64,000 bases of DNA from Primula veris (lineage: Eukaryota; Streptophyta; Magnoliopsida; Ericales; Primulaceae), in assembly GCA_963682055.1 (NCBI GenBank), contig OY821740.1, forward strand, positions 12,920,814 to 12,984,813. The letters are read 5' to 3'. The translations under genes and the position numbers were made by a program. Below, one piece after another: positions 1 through 12,130 of the stretch. Numbering within the stretch: the stretch's first letter is position 1; the number at the start of each line of letters is the position of its first letter. The notes below the pieces were generated by a model. The model did no database searches and was not told the origin of the DNA. It saw only the letters and a list, made by a program, of their open reading frames with translations.

Positions 1-601
1 ATCTGAGCTACCTTAGAGCGACATTTTATGTCGGAGTCGAAATCCTCGCACCCTGTCGTGTGCAAGTGAGGGGGAGCATCCTGTTGTATGCATGTGTACT
101 CTTTTTGTCCTTAGTACAAGGTTTTTCCCACTGGGTTTTCCTTGACAAAGTTTTTAGCGAGACACGTTCCCTGTTTATACCTCACTATGGATTGCCGAAA
201 TCAGGGGGAGTATCATGTCGTATACTTCTTACCACTGTGTACTCTTTTGTCCTTCGACCAGAGTTTTTTCCCACTGGGTTTACTCTGGCAAGGTTTTGAT
301 GAGACACCTGTTTTGTGGTTGATCCCCTACTACTACCACTGTTGCACTCTTTTTTTTTCAATTAGAGATTTTTCCATTGGGTTTGCTCTGGCAAGGTTTT
401 GATGAGGCACACTGTTTTGTGGTTAGTTACTTATATAGTATTTTGGCATATATCATTCGGCTACACAATTTCTCTTAGCTACCGGTTTTGTCCCACACCG
501 GGTTTTCCGGCCCTAAGGTTTTTATGTGTTTAGCACTACGAATGAACTCGACTCAGATCGACTGCATGAAGACGAAGAATTCAAGACGTCCAAAGGGGGA
601 G
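1..601 (+). mobile_element. 3' internal end of a Ty1/Copia element, cut by the window edge
   Basis: This is non-coding sequence upstream of a 3' LTR. It holds about three imperfect tandem units (roughly 65-170, 195-310 and 325-415). Each has a GGGGGAG-like stretch, a TGTGTACTCTTTTTGTCC-like stretch and the pair 'GGTTTTTcCCACTGGGTTT' and 'GGCAAGGTTTTGATGAG'. Such blocks are typical of the region between RNase H and the 3' LTR in short-LTR plant Copia elements. A polypurine tract (AAAGGGGGAG) ends at 601. The short frames at 60-402 are translations of these repeats, not genes. Confidence 0.75.
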
Positions 602-793
602 TGTTGTAAGATTATTGGACTCTTAGACTTTTACTGATTGAGCCCAAGTGAGCTTGTAACCCTACCCCTCTATCTATATAAGGAGTGCTAGGGGTCTTGT
701 ATTTTACATTCATTCATAATAAAGATCATACTGTTTTCCCCTCTCTCTACTTCTGTCTCCCTAAATATCTAAGCTAATAGTTGTATTATAACA
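602..793 (+). repeat. 3' LTR of the truncated Copia element
   Basis: This 192-bp segment starts TGTTGTAA and ends TTATAACA, so it has the expected TG...CA ends with inverted termini. It follows the polypurine tract directly. It contains a TATATAA-like box (about 674-680) and an AATAAAG signal near 719. The 5' LTR lies outside the window, so the target duplication (which would be CGATC) cannot be checked. Confidence 0.75.
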
Positions 794-1979
794 CGATCCT
801 ATTTATCAAAATATTATGCTTATTTGTATTCTTTTAAGTTATAAAAGTTTAGTTCAATTTTAATAACATAATTTTGATATATTTACTATAAAAAATTGAA
901 AATTTACAAATTTGTCGAAAGATATTGGGGAAATTATGCGTTTTTCAATTTCGAAATGGCTCATTACCAAAATTAGAAGGCCTAGCCGCCCATAGCCTCC
1001 AAATTCCTGCAACAGTTCCGCATTTGATCAAACGAGTTACTAGCAAAACACATTATCAAAGTAAATGACTTTACCAGTATAAAAGATTTCACTAATTTAT
1101 GCATACACTAATTTTATTTTATTTTGCAAACATTATTCCTAGACCTAGACCAGAACAATTTAAATAAAGCAGGAACAAATAAACAGGTGCATGGATATGT
1201 ATATAACTTCGAATTTAAATAATAGAATTAGTTAGATTCCACAATCAAATCAATTAATTAAAATATAAATCCCCAAATTTCTGCAAAGATTATTTGTTAT
1301 TTCTGTGATTGAATATTTCACTCTTTAAAGTTTTAAAATATAATACCCATATCTTTTTGCTTTATTCAATTTATCCCCGTCTTGGTTCGGTTTCATTTTT
1401 TAAATCACAAATATCTGCAATACTAAACATAAAATGTTGATATAGTAGCCAAATATCTCTACTTTTAATACTTTTGGTCACTATACTAGTTTTGGCTGTA
1501 GAGGACCCAAGTTGTTTCACAGACTGACCGATTTTTGTCTTTCTCAATTAGTCTGTCGTGAACAACGCCATCTTAAGAAAATGAAATTACATCAATTGGT
1601 TCATCATTCATTTACTTTTTCCCAACATCACAACTGACTTTTCTCTTGATTGCGCGCAGCGCATTTATGTTGATACCGTCTTTTAGAACATAATAACGAC
1701 TAACAAGTTTAAAAAAAAAACAAAAAACGAACAGGTTTCTAAACTCTACAATTTTGGTGAATATATTTAAACTTAGGACCAAGAATATACTAGTTTACCC
1801 TATATACTACACTCGTTCATTACTCATCAGCCTCAAATTTGCTAATCCAACGCTTAACCAAGCAAATCTTCAAATTCTAGTTTACTGAAAACATTATCCT
1901 AACTTCAAAAAGACATGCACGTTCCCTCTTTAATCACTTTGTAACCAGAAACTGTAAAAATATTTAAATAATTGCGAAA
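794..1979. other. AT-rich intergenic DNA upstream of the CXE pseudogene
   Basis: I see no coding region, RNA gene or clear repeat here. The last 50 bp hold TATTTAAATAATT (about 1959-1971), possibly the core promoter of the former carboxylesterase gene. Confidence 0.5.
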
Positions 1980-2681
1980 ATGTCACATCCTAAATTCAAC
2001 CCATAGGATCACCTCCACGTGTCGCTAAATCCGGACGACACCTTCACCCAGTCACCCACCACCTTAAGATCCCCTTAGTCCCCCTAACCGGCAACAACAC
2101 CGACCAACTCTCGGCGCATGCCGTCGTCACCAATGACGTCTCCCTTGACGCCGCCAAAAACACCACCCTTCTCATATTCCACCCCACAAAAGTTTCCCAA
2201 ACCATAAAACTCCCCATCATTCTATACTTCCATGCTGGAGGATGGATAGATTTCCATCCAGCCTCCACCATGGTCCACATCACCTTGGTGACAGAGATGT
2301 TGGAAAAACATGTGAAAACATGGGTGTTTCCGAATGGTCACTGGACCAACTTCGAGTCATTATTTCGTGTAACAGCGCTGAGTTGTTTATACCGTAATCA
2401 ACGTGGTTGAGTAGCCCGTGTGACGAGCTTCGTAACGGTATATCACATGACCTATTCGGAGAATGGGTGTGAATACAAAGTGGCTTCAAAGTTGGTACCT
2501 CGGAAGCTCAAATCTGGAAAAACGAAATGGTTAATGAGAAAAACCATTTAGTATAATCCCATATTGGAAGATTAAGAGTTAATCTTACAATATATATACC
2601 ATACCAACCCATGTAGTTATTAAACTAACATGTCCACATACACCTAAGAGTATTAGTGTGTACCACACACGCGCGCTCGCT

Positions 2682-2882
2682 CGTGTCTCGGGTCTCGGGT
2701 CTCGGTCTCGGGCACGGGCACGGGCACGGGCACGGGCACGGGCACGGGCACGGGCGTGGGCGTGGGCTTGGGCTTGGGCTTGGGCTTGGGCTTGGGCTTG
2801 GGATTTGGGATTTGGGATTTGGGGTTTGGGGTTTGGGGTTTGGGGCTTGGGTCTTGGGTCTTGGGTCTTGGGTCTTGGGTCC
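2682..2882 (+). repeat. G-run minisatellite in the LTR U3 region
   Basis: This is a run of 6- to 7-bp units: GGGTCTC, then GGGCAC, GGGCGT, GGGCTT, GGGATTT, GGGGTTT and GGGTCTT. With dozens of GGG runs 1-4 bases apart, the + strand could fold into G-quadruplexes. It lies about 180-380 bp upstream of the LTR TATA box. The counterpart in the 3' LTR (9508-9701) has a different unit order. The Gly/His- and Ala/Arg-rich frames here are translations of the repeat. Confidence 0.9.
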
Positions 2883-3060
2883 AAACCCGAATAGGGAGTT
2901 TTGTATAAAATACAAAAGGAGTCCCTAGAGTTTCCAGCAAGAGAAACGTCAGCAATGAATGAGAGTAAATGCTGCGGTTTCAGAATTGATTGAGCGGATT
3001 CTGGGGGTGTAACTCCCAGAATTAAAGACCAATATTTATGGTTGCGGTTTCAGTAGAGCC

Positions 3061-3068
3061 TATAAAAG
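3061..3068 (+). promoter_or_regulatory. TATA box of the Copia LTR
   Basis: CCTATAAAAGGC is a near-ideal plant TATA box. The same box is present in the 3' LTR (about 9879-9886) and in the inverted solo LTR. Transcription would begin about 30 bp downstream, which sets the U3/R boundary near 3095. Confidence 0.75.
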
Positions 3069-3505
3069 GCAGCCATCCCCCTCTCATTTCAGTACACCAT
3101 CATACACACAACTCACAGCATAAGCATAAGCATACACTTAGTGAGAGAGAACCGCACCACCAACAGCTCGACCTGTGGTTCGGTGCCGGTTTCCATACGA
3201 GCCACTCTGAGATAGAAGTTGTACCTTGGGAACAAAGTCCCGAAACCAGAAACCTTTAAAGGTGGTTCGGGAAATATTGTTTAAGGGAAACTGCTCAGCA
3301 GTTGCCTCTTCTTTTACTTTATGTTATTTATTTTTCAGTCTTTTACTTTCTGTCCATTTCATTTCAGTACCGTTTCATTTCTGTAATTTACTTTCCTGTA
3401 CTGTTTCTTTTCTGTATTTACATTTCAGTACTGTTTACTTTCAGTCTTTCGATTCTGTTATTTACTTTTCAGTTCTGTAATTTCCAGTATTTACAAAAAA
3501 AAAAA

Positions 3506-3785
3506 CAGTCCGGCAGTTTTTTATTTGTTAAAAACCAGTCCGGCAGTTTTTTATGCTTTAAAACCAGTCCAGTTTGTTTTGTTCAAAACCAGTCCGACAG
3601 TTTGTTTAAAACCAGTCCGGCAGTTTGTTAAAACCAGTCCGGCAGTTTTGTTTAAAACCAGTCCGGCAGTTTCTGTAAAACCAGTCCGGCAGTTTCTGTA
3701 AAACCAGTCCGGCAGTTTCTGTAAAACCAGTCCGGCAGTTTCTTTAAAACAGTCCGGCAGTTTCTTTATTTCAGTCCAGCAGTTT
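3506..3785 (+). repeat. About 12 tandem copies of a 20- to 29-bp unit in the LTR
   Basis: The units are built on CCAGTCCGGCAGTTT followed by a variable T/A-rich tail. Three successive copies share the tail CTGTAAAA. The same array is at about 10317-10596 in the 3' LTR, and in reverse at about 10940-11205 in the solo LTR. It lies downstream of the TATA box, so it would be transcribed. Confidence 0.9.
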
Positions 3786-4256
3786 TATTTATTTGTTGAG
3801 TCAGGAATTGTAATTCATATTCCAATTGTGAGAAATAAAATTGTTTATTTCCTTTGCGTTCCTGTCTCTTTTATTTATTGTCCTTTCATTATTGTATTCG
3901 AAATAGTACCAAAAACCAACAATCTTAAACAATACTTTTTTTTTGGTTTTTCTATTTTCGAAATAAGAAAGGACTTTTCTTTTTTATTGTTGTTGACGTC
4001 TCGGTTTTTATTCTCGCAAAATCATTGCTAGTTTTCTAGAAATTGAAATTTGCACATAGAATAAATCCGAATTGGGTTTTAATCTCTTTTATTCTAGAAT
4101 ACTATAAAGAATTCTTAGTGAAATCAAAAGTGATTTGATTTTCACGCTAGAATCTCTTTCATTGGTTTTTATTCTTTTAAAGCAATCTAATTAAGTTATA
4201 ATTAGTATTTGCGATAAAGAATTTAGGTTTCTTGCGAGAAACTAAACGGTTTTATA

Positions 4257-7200
4257 TTGTCATTTCAGATGACTAATGAGGATCAAATACCCACCGTTTC
4301 TTCGGAAAACGTGCAGGGCGCACTTGTGATTGGCAGTAGCCATAACAATGCGAGCGCTGCGAGTGGGGGGGCTCAGGCTCAGGCTGAGGCCGAAGCTGCT
4401 GCGGCAAAGGCTGCGGCCGACGCTGCTGCGGCAGAGGCTGATGCTATGGCTGCGGCTGCGGCCGCAGCACAGGCTGCTGCTAAGGCTGCGGCCAAGGCAG
4501 CGCTTGTGGCTGCAGCCAGGGCAAAGGGCAAGGCTCCGGCAACACCGGCGATGCCAATGTTGCCAACCTCTCAACTGGAGAGACCGGAAAAGTTTAGGGG
4601 CAACAACTTCAAACGTTGGCAGCAAAAGATGCTGTTTTATTTAACTGCCCTTAATCTGACCCGGTTTCTTAAGGAGTCTGCACCCGTCCTAAGCGAGGAC
4701 GATGAGGACGTGCAGACGGTTTCGGCGGTGGAAGCGTGGAAACACGGCGACTACCTATGCCGGAACTACATCCTGTGTGCTCTGGATGACACTCTCTTCA
4801 GTGTATTCGAGCCCAAGGCTTCTGCAAAGGAGCTTTGGGAGTCTCTCGAACGAAAGTACAAAGTGAATAACGCTGGCGCAAAGAAATTTGTCGTCACGGA
4901 CTTTCACGAGTACATGATGACTGATGGGAAGAGTGTTATCGAGCAGGTTGAGGAACTCCAACTCATATACCATAGGCTTGAGGTTGAAGGGCTAGTTATC
5001 AACGAACCTTTCCAAGTGGCATTAATGATTGAGAAACTGCCACCTTCTTGGAAAGAGTTTCAAAACTACCTGAAACACAAGTGAAAGGCTATGACCTTGG
5101 AGGGACTCATTGAGAGGCTCAATGTTGAGCAAAGCAACCGCCGATCCGGAAGGAAAGGCGGTGGCGGAGCAGGCAACGCGGTTGCCAAGGCCCATGTGGT
5201 TGAGGACGCTGTGTCTAAGCGGAAACGCTTTGACAGCGGAGTCGGTGCCTCTCTCAAGAAGAAATTCATGGGAGACTGCTTTGTGTGCAACAAACCGGGC
5301 CATCGTGCCGCGGATTGTAAGATGCGCACCGACAAGCCCAAACCCCCCCCAAAGAGGAAGTTCCAAGGGAAAGGGAGGAAGAGGGCACCTGCTCAAGCTA
5401 ATGTGGCTGAGGGAGGAGATGATGCTGGACAGGACTATATGCACCTGAGTGCTGTGGTCTCGGAAGTGAACCTGGTGGGGAGCAACCCAAAGGAATGGTG
5501 GCTGGACACAGGCGCCACTAGTCACATCTGTGCCAGCAAATGGATGTTCAAGACCTATACGGCCGTGGACAATGAGAGCTGCTTCATGGGGAACTCGGCT
5601 ACTTCCAGGGTGGAAGGAAAAGGAACCGTGCTGCTGAAGATGACATCGGGAAAGGAGCTCACACTGAATGGCGTGCTCCATGTGCCAGAAATTCGCAAGA
5701 ATCTGGTTTCCGGGTCCGTGATGGTGAACAAAGGATTTAAACTTGTATTTGAATCTGCAAAAATTGTAATCACTTTAAACGGAATGTATGTAGGCCGTGG
5801 CTATATGACCAACGGCATGTTTAAATTAAATGTTGGTACTCCGGCTCCTAAAGCCGAGTTAGCTATTGAGGGTACTAAGGCTGAGGCCAGTACCAAGAAT
5901 AATGTAATCGTGAATGTTGCCCAAGTGGCCAATAAAACTTCGTTTGCTTATTCTTGCGATTCATTTAATTTATGGCATGGTAGATTAGGTCATGTGAATG
6001 CTAATTCTATGAAGAAATTAATATCACTGAATCTACTACCTAATTTTGTATTTGATAAACAACATAAATGTGAGGTTTGTGTTGAAGCAAAATTAACCAA
6101 GTCTTCGTATCAACATATTGAACGAAGTACTGAACCTCTCGGTCTAATACACACGGATGTATGCGACTTAAAGTTTATACAAACGCGAGGAGGGAAAAAG
6201 TATTTCATCACGTTTATAGATGATTGTACTAGATACTGCTATGTCTACTTAATGAGAAGTAAAGACGAAGCGGTAGAGAAATTCGCTCTTTATAAGACCG
6301 AAGTAGAGAATCAACTCAATAAAAAGATTAAAATATTGAGGAGTGATAGAGGCGGTGAATACGAAGCACCGTTTGCGCAGATATGCGCAGAAAATGGCAT
6401 TATACATCAAACGACAGCCCCATACTCTCCGGAGCAGAATGGGGTTGCCGAGCGTAAGAATAGGACGCTCAAGGAAATGATGAATGCTATGTTAATAAGT
6501 TCTGGGTTACCCCAGAACATGTGGGGGGAAGCGCTGCTTTCCGCCAACTATGTATTGAACAAGCTACCACATAAGAAACGTGATAAACCACCTTATGAAC
6601 TATGGAAAGGCCATAGGCCGAGCTATAAATTCTTAAGGGTTTGGGGTTGTCTCGCGAAGGTCCTTGTCTCGCTTTCTAAAAGAACGAGAATAGGGCCAAA
6701 GACGGTAGACTGTGTGTTCATAGGATATGCACAAAACAGTAGTGCTTATCGTTTTCTCGTGCACAAGTCGGATAATCCCGATGTGCATGCAGATACTATC
6801 ATCGAAGCTCGAGAAGCTTCTTTCTTCGAGGAGATCTTTCCCCGCAAGTCTTCCGTAACTGTAGAGACTGAGGAGTCAAACAGTGAGGAAAATGTGGGGG
6901 CAAGTGAACCGTTGGAGGAAGAAGAAGAAGAGCCTCGACGTAGTAAAAGGGCTAGAAAGGAAACGACTTTCGGTCCAGATTTTGTAACCTTCATGATAGA
7001 AGGCGAACCGGCGACATTCAAACAAGCAATGTCATCCCCGGAAGCCCAATATTGGGAGGAAGCGATCAACAATGAGGTTGAATCGATATTACAAAATCAC
7101 ACTTGGGAACTAGTGGATCTACCACCCGGGTGTAAGCCACTAGGACACAAGTGGATCTTCAAGAGGAAGAGAAAGCTCGATGGAACAATCGAGAAATACA

Positions 7201-8648
7201 AGGCTAGGCTTGTAGTGAAAGGTTTTAGACAAACCGAAGGTGTCGACTATTTCGACACCTATGCTCCTGTCTCCAGGAAGACGTCAATCCGGATAGTCAT
7301 TGCTCTCGCAGCACTGTTCGATCTGGAAATACATCAAATGGATGTTAAAACGGCGTTCTTGAATGGTGAGTTGGAAGAGGAAATTTACATGGAACAACCG
7401 GAAGGGTTTGTGGTTCCAGGTAAAGCTCACAAGGTGTGTAAACTTGTGAAGTCCTTGTATGGACTTAAACAAGCACCTAAACAATGGCACGAAAAATTTG
7501 ATAGAGTGATGCTATCAAACGGTTTTCGGATAAACGAATGTGACAAATGCGTCTACGTAAAAGGAAATGAAAAGGACTACGTGGTAGTCTGCCTCTACGT
7601 AGATGACATGATTATAATAGGGAGTATTGATAACATCAACTCCACTAAGAAAATGTTGTCACAAAAATTCGAGATGAAAGACTTGGGTGTCGCTGATGTT
7701 ATACTTGGTATGAAAATTACCAAGACATCAGACGGATATGCGCTATCTCAAACTCACTATGTCAGACAGATGCTTGACAAATTTGATAAAGATAGTAGAG
7801 CTACATCCAGAACTCCGATAGAGATCTCAACCACCCTGAAAAAGAACTTTGGGGAGAGTGTGAGACAATTGGAATATTCTCGAATAATAGGCAGTCTGAT
7901 GTACGTCATGAACTGTACTAGACCAGACATAGCCAACTCAGTGAGTAGACTGAGTAGGTACACCAGTAATCCCAATGAGGAACACTGGAAGGCCATCATG
8001 AGACTTCTCAGATACATGAGATACACAGCAGACCGAGGGTTGCATTATACCAGATATCCAGCTGTACTGGAAGGGTATTCTGATGCAAACTGGATCTCGG
8101 ATTCCAACAGTACACGATCCACTAGCGGATATGTGTTCGTGATGGGAGGAGCAGCTGTCTCATGGAGATCATCCAAGCAGACGTGCATAGCTAGATCAAC
8201 TATGGAATCTGAGTTCATAGCGTTGGATCTAGCAACAGAAGAGGCTGATTGGCTGAGAAGCTTTCTGGAAGGAATTCCAATGTGGCCGAAACCTGTCCCA
8301 GCAATAAGCATGCACTGCGATAGTCAGTCGGCTATTGGACGGGCGCAGGATCATATGTATAATGGAAAGTCCCGACATATTCGTCGGAGACATAAATCCG
8401 TAAGAGAATTGTTAGCTAACGGTGTGGTGTCCTTAGATTTTGTGAGATCTAAAGACAATATAGCGGATCCATTTACAAAAGGCTTGACTCAGGTAGGAGT
8501 TGAAGTTTCATCGAGGGGAATGGGGTTGAAGCCCATTAAACTGGAAACCTCCTCAGAGGCAACCCAACCCGAACTGGATTCTCCAGCGTCGGGTTCAACG
8601 GGAAAACCGAACTGTGGGGGTGACCGAACAAAGCACTCGGGAACTTAA
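4257..8648 (+). CDS. Copia gag-pol polyprotein with one in-frame TGA
   Basis: The frame runs 1,464 codons from ATG 4257 and is interrupted only by TGA at 5082-5084, after the capsid region. The N-terminus has an Ala-rich block (about residues 35-95) before a UBN2-type capsid region. After the stop the same frame gives (numbering from the Met at 5091): zinc knuckle CX2CX4HX4C (63-76), aspartic protease LDTGATS (about 138), the pre-integrase motif LWHGRLGHV (about 294), integrase with HTDVCDL and the DDE region, RT with [11 protein letters not shown] and YVDDM (836-840), and RNase H from YSDANW (about 997). The polyprotein makes virus-like particles, reverse-transcribes the RNA and inserts the cDNA. 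As read, translation would end after the capsid unless the UGA is suppressed. Confidence 0.93.
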
Positions 8649-9125
8649 GTTCCCAGCCCATTTCTAGGATGAAAGAGTGATAGACCTAGACCATCTTAAG
8701 GGTGAGCATGAGGCTCTTAATGAAAACAAGTATCTCGAAGATCGAGAGGGGTGAGTCAGGACACCCTTGACTTGAAATCACCTATGACGAGTGTGTATGG
8801 CCGATACTATGTGATGAGCCATGGGCTAAATCACTAGAGCACTCGGTTGAACTTTGCCAAGGCAGTCCACGGCCAAATATGGACAACAACCAAAGGGCTT
8901 AGTAAGTGGTGTAGAGGGGACACTGTGTGCGCATTACCCTGGTATGCACAAACGCTAAAGGGTTCAAGGCTTAAAGGCTACCCAATAGTAGCATATCAGA
9001 TTTTACGTCACTACGGCAGGTTCAAGGCGCGCGCTACCTGTCCTTATGCAGTGAACTCTTGCGGTTTTCTCTCGTATGCATTTAGGAGCATTTTATTTTC
9101 AGCCAATTGCATTCATGTGGGGGAT
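8649..9125 (+). other. Copia 3' internal non-coding region and polypurine tract
   Basis: There is no supported gene. The region runs from the pol stop to the LTR and ends in GTGGGGGA (about 9117-9124), which would prime plus-strand synthesis. Confidence 0.75.
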
Positions 9126-10732
9126 TGTTGGAAAAACATGTGAAAACATGGGTGTTTCCGAATGGTCACTGGACCAACTTCGAGTCATTATTTCGTGTAA
9201 CAGCGCTGAGTTGTTTATACCGTAATCAACGTGGTTGAGTAGCCCGTGTGACGAGCTTCGTAACGGTATATCACATGACCTATTCGGAGAATGGGTGTGA
9301 ATACAAAGTGGCTTCAAAGTTGGTACCTCGGAAGCTCAAATCTGGAAAAACGAAATGGTTAATGAGAAAAACCATTTAGTATAATCCCATATTGGAAGAT
9401 TAAGAGTTAATCTTACAATATATATACCATACCAACCCATGTAGTTATTAAACTAACATGTCCACATACACCTAAGAGTATTAGTGTGTACCACACACGC
9501 GCGCTCGCTCGTGTCTCGTGTCTCGGGTCTCGGGTCTCGGGTCTCGGGTCTCGGGCTCGGGCACGGGCACGGGCACGGGCACGGGCATGGGCGTGGGCGT
9601 GGGCTTGGGCTTGGGCTTGGGATTTGGGATTTGGGATTTGGGATTTGGGGAATGTCTCGGGTCTCGGGTCTTGGGTCTTGGGTCTTGGGTCTTGGGTCCA
9701 AACCCGAATAGGGAGTTTTGTATAAAATACAAAAGGAGTCCCTAGAGTTTCCAGCAAGAGAAACGTCAGCAATGAATGAGAGTAAATGCTGCGGTTTCAG
9801 AATTGATTGAGCGGATTCTGGGGGTGTAACTCCCAGAATTAAAGACCAACATTTATGGTTGCGGTTTCAGTAGAGCCTATAAAAGGCAGCCATCCCCCTC
9901 TCATTTCAGTACACCATCATACACACAACTCACAGCATAAGCATACACTTAGTGAGAGAGAACCGCACCACCAACAGCTCGACCTGTGGTTCGGTGCCGG
10001 TTTCCATACGAGCCACTCTGAGATAGAAGTTGTACCTTGGGAACAAAGTCCCGAAACCAGAAACCTTTAAAGGTGGTTCGGGAAATATTGTTTAAGGGAA
10101 ACTGCTCAGCAGTTGCCTCTTCTTTTACTTTATGTTATTTATTTTTCAGTCTTTTACTTTCTGTCCATTTCATTTCAGTACCGTTTCATTTCTGTAATTT
10201 ACTTTCCTGTACTGTTTCTTTTCTGTATTTACATTTCAGTACTGTTTACTTTCAGTCTTTCGATTCTGTTATTTACTTTTCAGTTCTGTAATTTCCAGTA
10301 TTTACAAAAAAAAAAACAGTCCGGCAGTTTTTTATTTGTTAAAAACCAGTCCGGCAGTTTTTTATGCTTTAAAACCAGTCCAGTTTGTTTTGTTCAAAAC
10401 CAGTCCGGCAGTTTGTTTAAAACCAGTCCGGCAGTTTGTTAAAACCAGTCCGGCAGTTTTGTTTAAAACCAGTCCGGCAGTTTCTGTAAAACCAGTCCGG
10501 CAGTTTCTGTAAAACCAGTCCGGCAGTTTCTGTAAAACCAGTCCGGCAGTTTCTTTAAAACAGTCCGGCAGTTTCTTTATTTCAGTCCAGCAGTTTTATT
10601 TATTTGTTGAGTCAGGAATTGTAATTCATATTCCAATTGTGAGAAATAAAATTGTTTATTTCCTTTGCGTTCCTGTCTCTTTTATTTATTGTCCTTTCAT
10701 TATTGTATTCGAAATAGTACCAAAAACCAACA
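9126..10732 (+). repeat. 3' LTR of the Copia element
   Basis: This is 1,607 bp and nearly identical to 2298-3921, apart from one 6-bp deletion (one AGCATA unit), a few substitutions and a differently arranged G-rich array (9508-9701). It is followed by the AGAGA duplication. Confidence 0.95.
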
Positions 10733-10824
10733 AGAGATCCCAGCTGTTGTGGTCTCCGTCGAGTCAGGCTAGCTCCAGAGAGCCGGCTGCCAGCACAGTA
10801 TGAAGATGCCGTTGATGTTCTGAT

Positions 10825-12130
10825 TGTTGGTTTTGATACTATTTCGAACAAACAATAAAGTAAAGAACAAGGATTGCAATGGAAATAAACAATTTTATTT
10901 CTCACAATTGGAATATAAATTACAATTCATGACTCAATAAATAAATAAACTGCCGGACTGTTTTGTAATAAAACAAACTGCCGGACTGGTTTGTAATAAA
11001 AGAAACTGCCAGACTGGTTTTAACAGAAACAAACTGCCGGACTGTTTTGCAATAAAAGAAACTGCCGGACTGGTTTAACAAAAAACAAACTGCCGGACTG
11101 GTTTTAAATAAACTGCCGGACTGGTTTTAACTGCCGGACTGGTTTTAAACAAAACCAAACTGCCGGACTGTTTTAACAAAACAAACTGCCGGACTGGTTT
11201 TAAACAAATTCGAAATTACATAATTGAAAATAAATTACAGAATAGAAAGACTGAAAGTAAACAGTACTGAAATGTAAATACAGAAAAGAAATAGTACAGA
11301 AAAGTAAATTACATAAATGAAACGGTACTGAAATGAAATGGACAGAATGTAAAGGACTGGAAAATAAATAACAGAAATGTAAAAGAAGAGGCAACTGATC
11401 AGTTTTCCTTAAACAATATTTCGGCACCGAACCACATGTCGAGCTGTTGGTGGTACGGTTCTCTCTCTCTATATGATGCTTATGCTGTGTTGTGTGTATT
11501 CTGGTATGTTGAAATGAGAGGGGGAGGGTTGCCTTTTATAGGCTCTAATGAAACCGCAACCATAAATTCTGAGACCGCAGCATTTAATCTCATTCATTGC
11601 TGGCGTTTCTGTTGGTGGAAACTCTAGGGACTGCTTTGTATTTTATACAAAACTCTCTATTCGGGTTTGGACCCGAGACATTCCCCAAACCCCAAGCCCA
11701 AGCCCAAGCCCAAGCCCAAGCCCAAGCCCAAGCCCACGCCCCCGAGCCCCGAGCGAGCGTGTGTAGTACACACTAATACTTTTAGGTGTATGTGGACATG
11801 TTAGTTTAATAACTACATGAGTTGGTATGATATATATATTGTAAAATTAATTCTTAATCTTCCAATATGGGATTATACTAAATGGTTTTCCTTTACCATT
11901 TCGGTTTTTCCAGATTTGAGCTTTCGAGACACCAACTTTGAAGGCACTTTGTATTCACACCCATTCTCCGAATAGGTCATGTGATATACCGTTACGAAGC
12001 TCGTCACACGGGCTACTCAAACACATTGAGTACGGTATAAACAACTCAGCGCTGTCACACGAAATAATGACTCGAAGTTGGTCCAGTGACCATTCGAAAA
12101 CACCCATGTTTTTCACATGTTTTTCCAACA
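10825..12130 (-). mobile_element. Solo LTR of the same Copia family, inverted
   Basis: The 1,306-bp segment starts TGTTGG and ends CCAACA, with a perfect 5-bp target duplication CTGAT (10820-10824 and 12131-12135). It is the reverse complement of the LTR described at 2298-3921: the CAGTCCGGCAGTTT array, the TATAAAAGG box and the G-run array (about 11669-11750, here as CCCAAG units) are all recognisable. It is clearly more diverged and lacks blocks, so it is an older insertion from a sister subfamily. The absence of internal sequence implies LTR-LTR recombination. Confidence 0.93.

Larger units (their letters stand above)
2298..3921 (+). repeat. 5' LTR
   Basis: U3 holds a G-rich minisatellite (2682-2882) and a TATA box at 3061-3068. 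The transcribed part holds a CAGTCCGGCAGTTT array (3506-3785). It ends CCAACA at 3921. Confidence 0.93.
2298..10732 (+). mobile_element. Full-length Ty1/Copia retrotransposon in the CXE exon
   Basis: The element is 8,435 bp, with LTRs of 1,624 and 1,607 bp starting TGTTGG and ending CCAACA. It is flanked by a perfect 5-bp target duplication, AGAGA (2293-2297 and 10733-10737). The order is LTR, leader, gag, protease, integrase, RT, RNase H (Copia order), 3' leader, polypurine tract (about 9117-9124), LTR. Outside their repeat arrays the LTRs differ by only a few substitutions, so the insertion is young. No TGGTATCAGAGC primer site follows the 5' LTR, which is unusual. The coding frame is open except for one TGA. 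Confidence 0.95.

Noticed and set aside
2750..2880. Possible interstitial telomere repeat
   Set aside because: Units are GGGATTT, GGGGTTT and GGGCTT, not the plant TTTAGGG, and they grade into GGGCAC within an LTR.
2585..2955. Frames rich in Gly-His, Ala-Arg or Pro-Lys
   Set aside because: They are translations of the G-rich minisatellite in all frames; none has a coding signature.
4260..4625. Minus-strand ORF opposite Copia gag
   Set aside because: It is a mirror of the GC-rich Ala-codon block and has no independent support.
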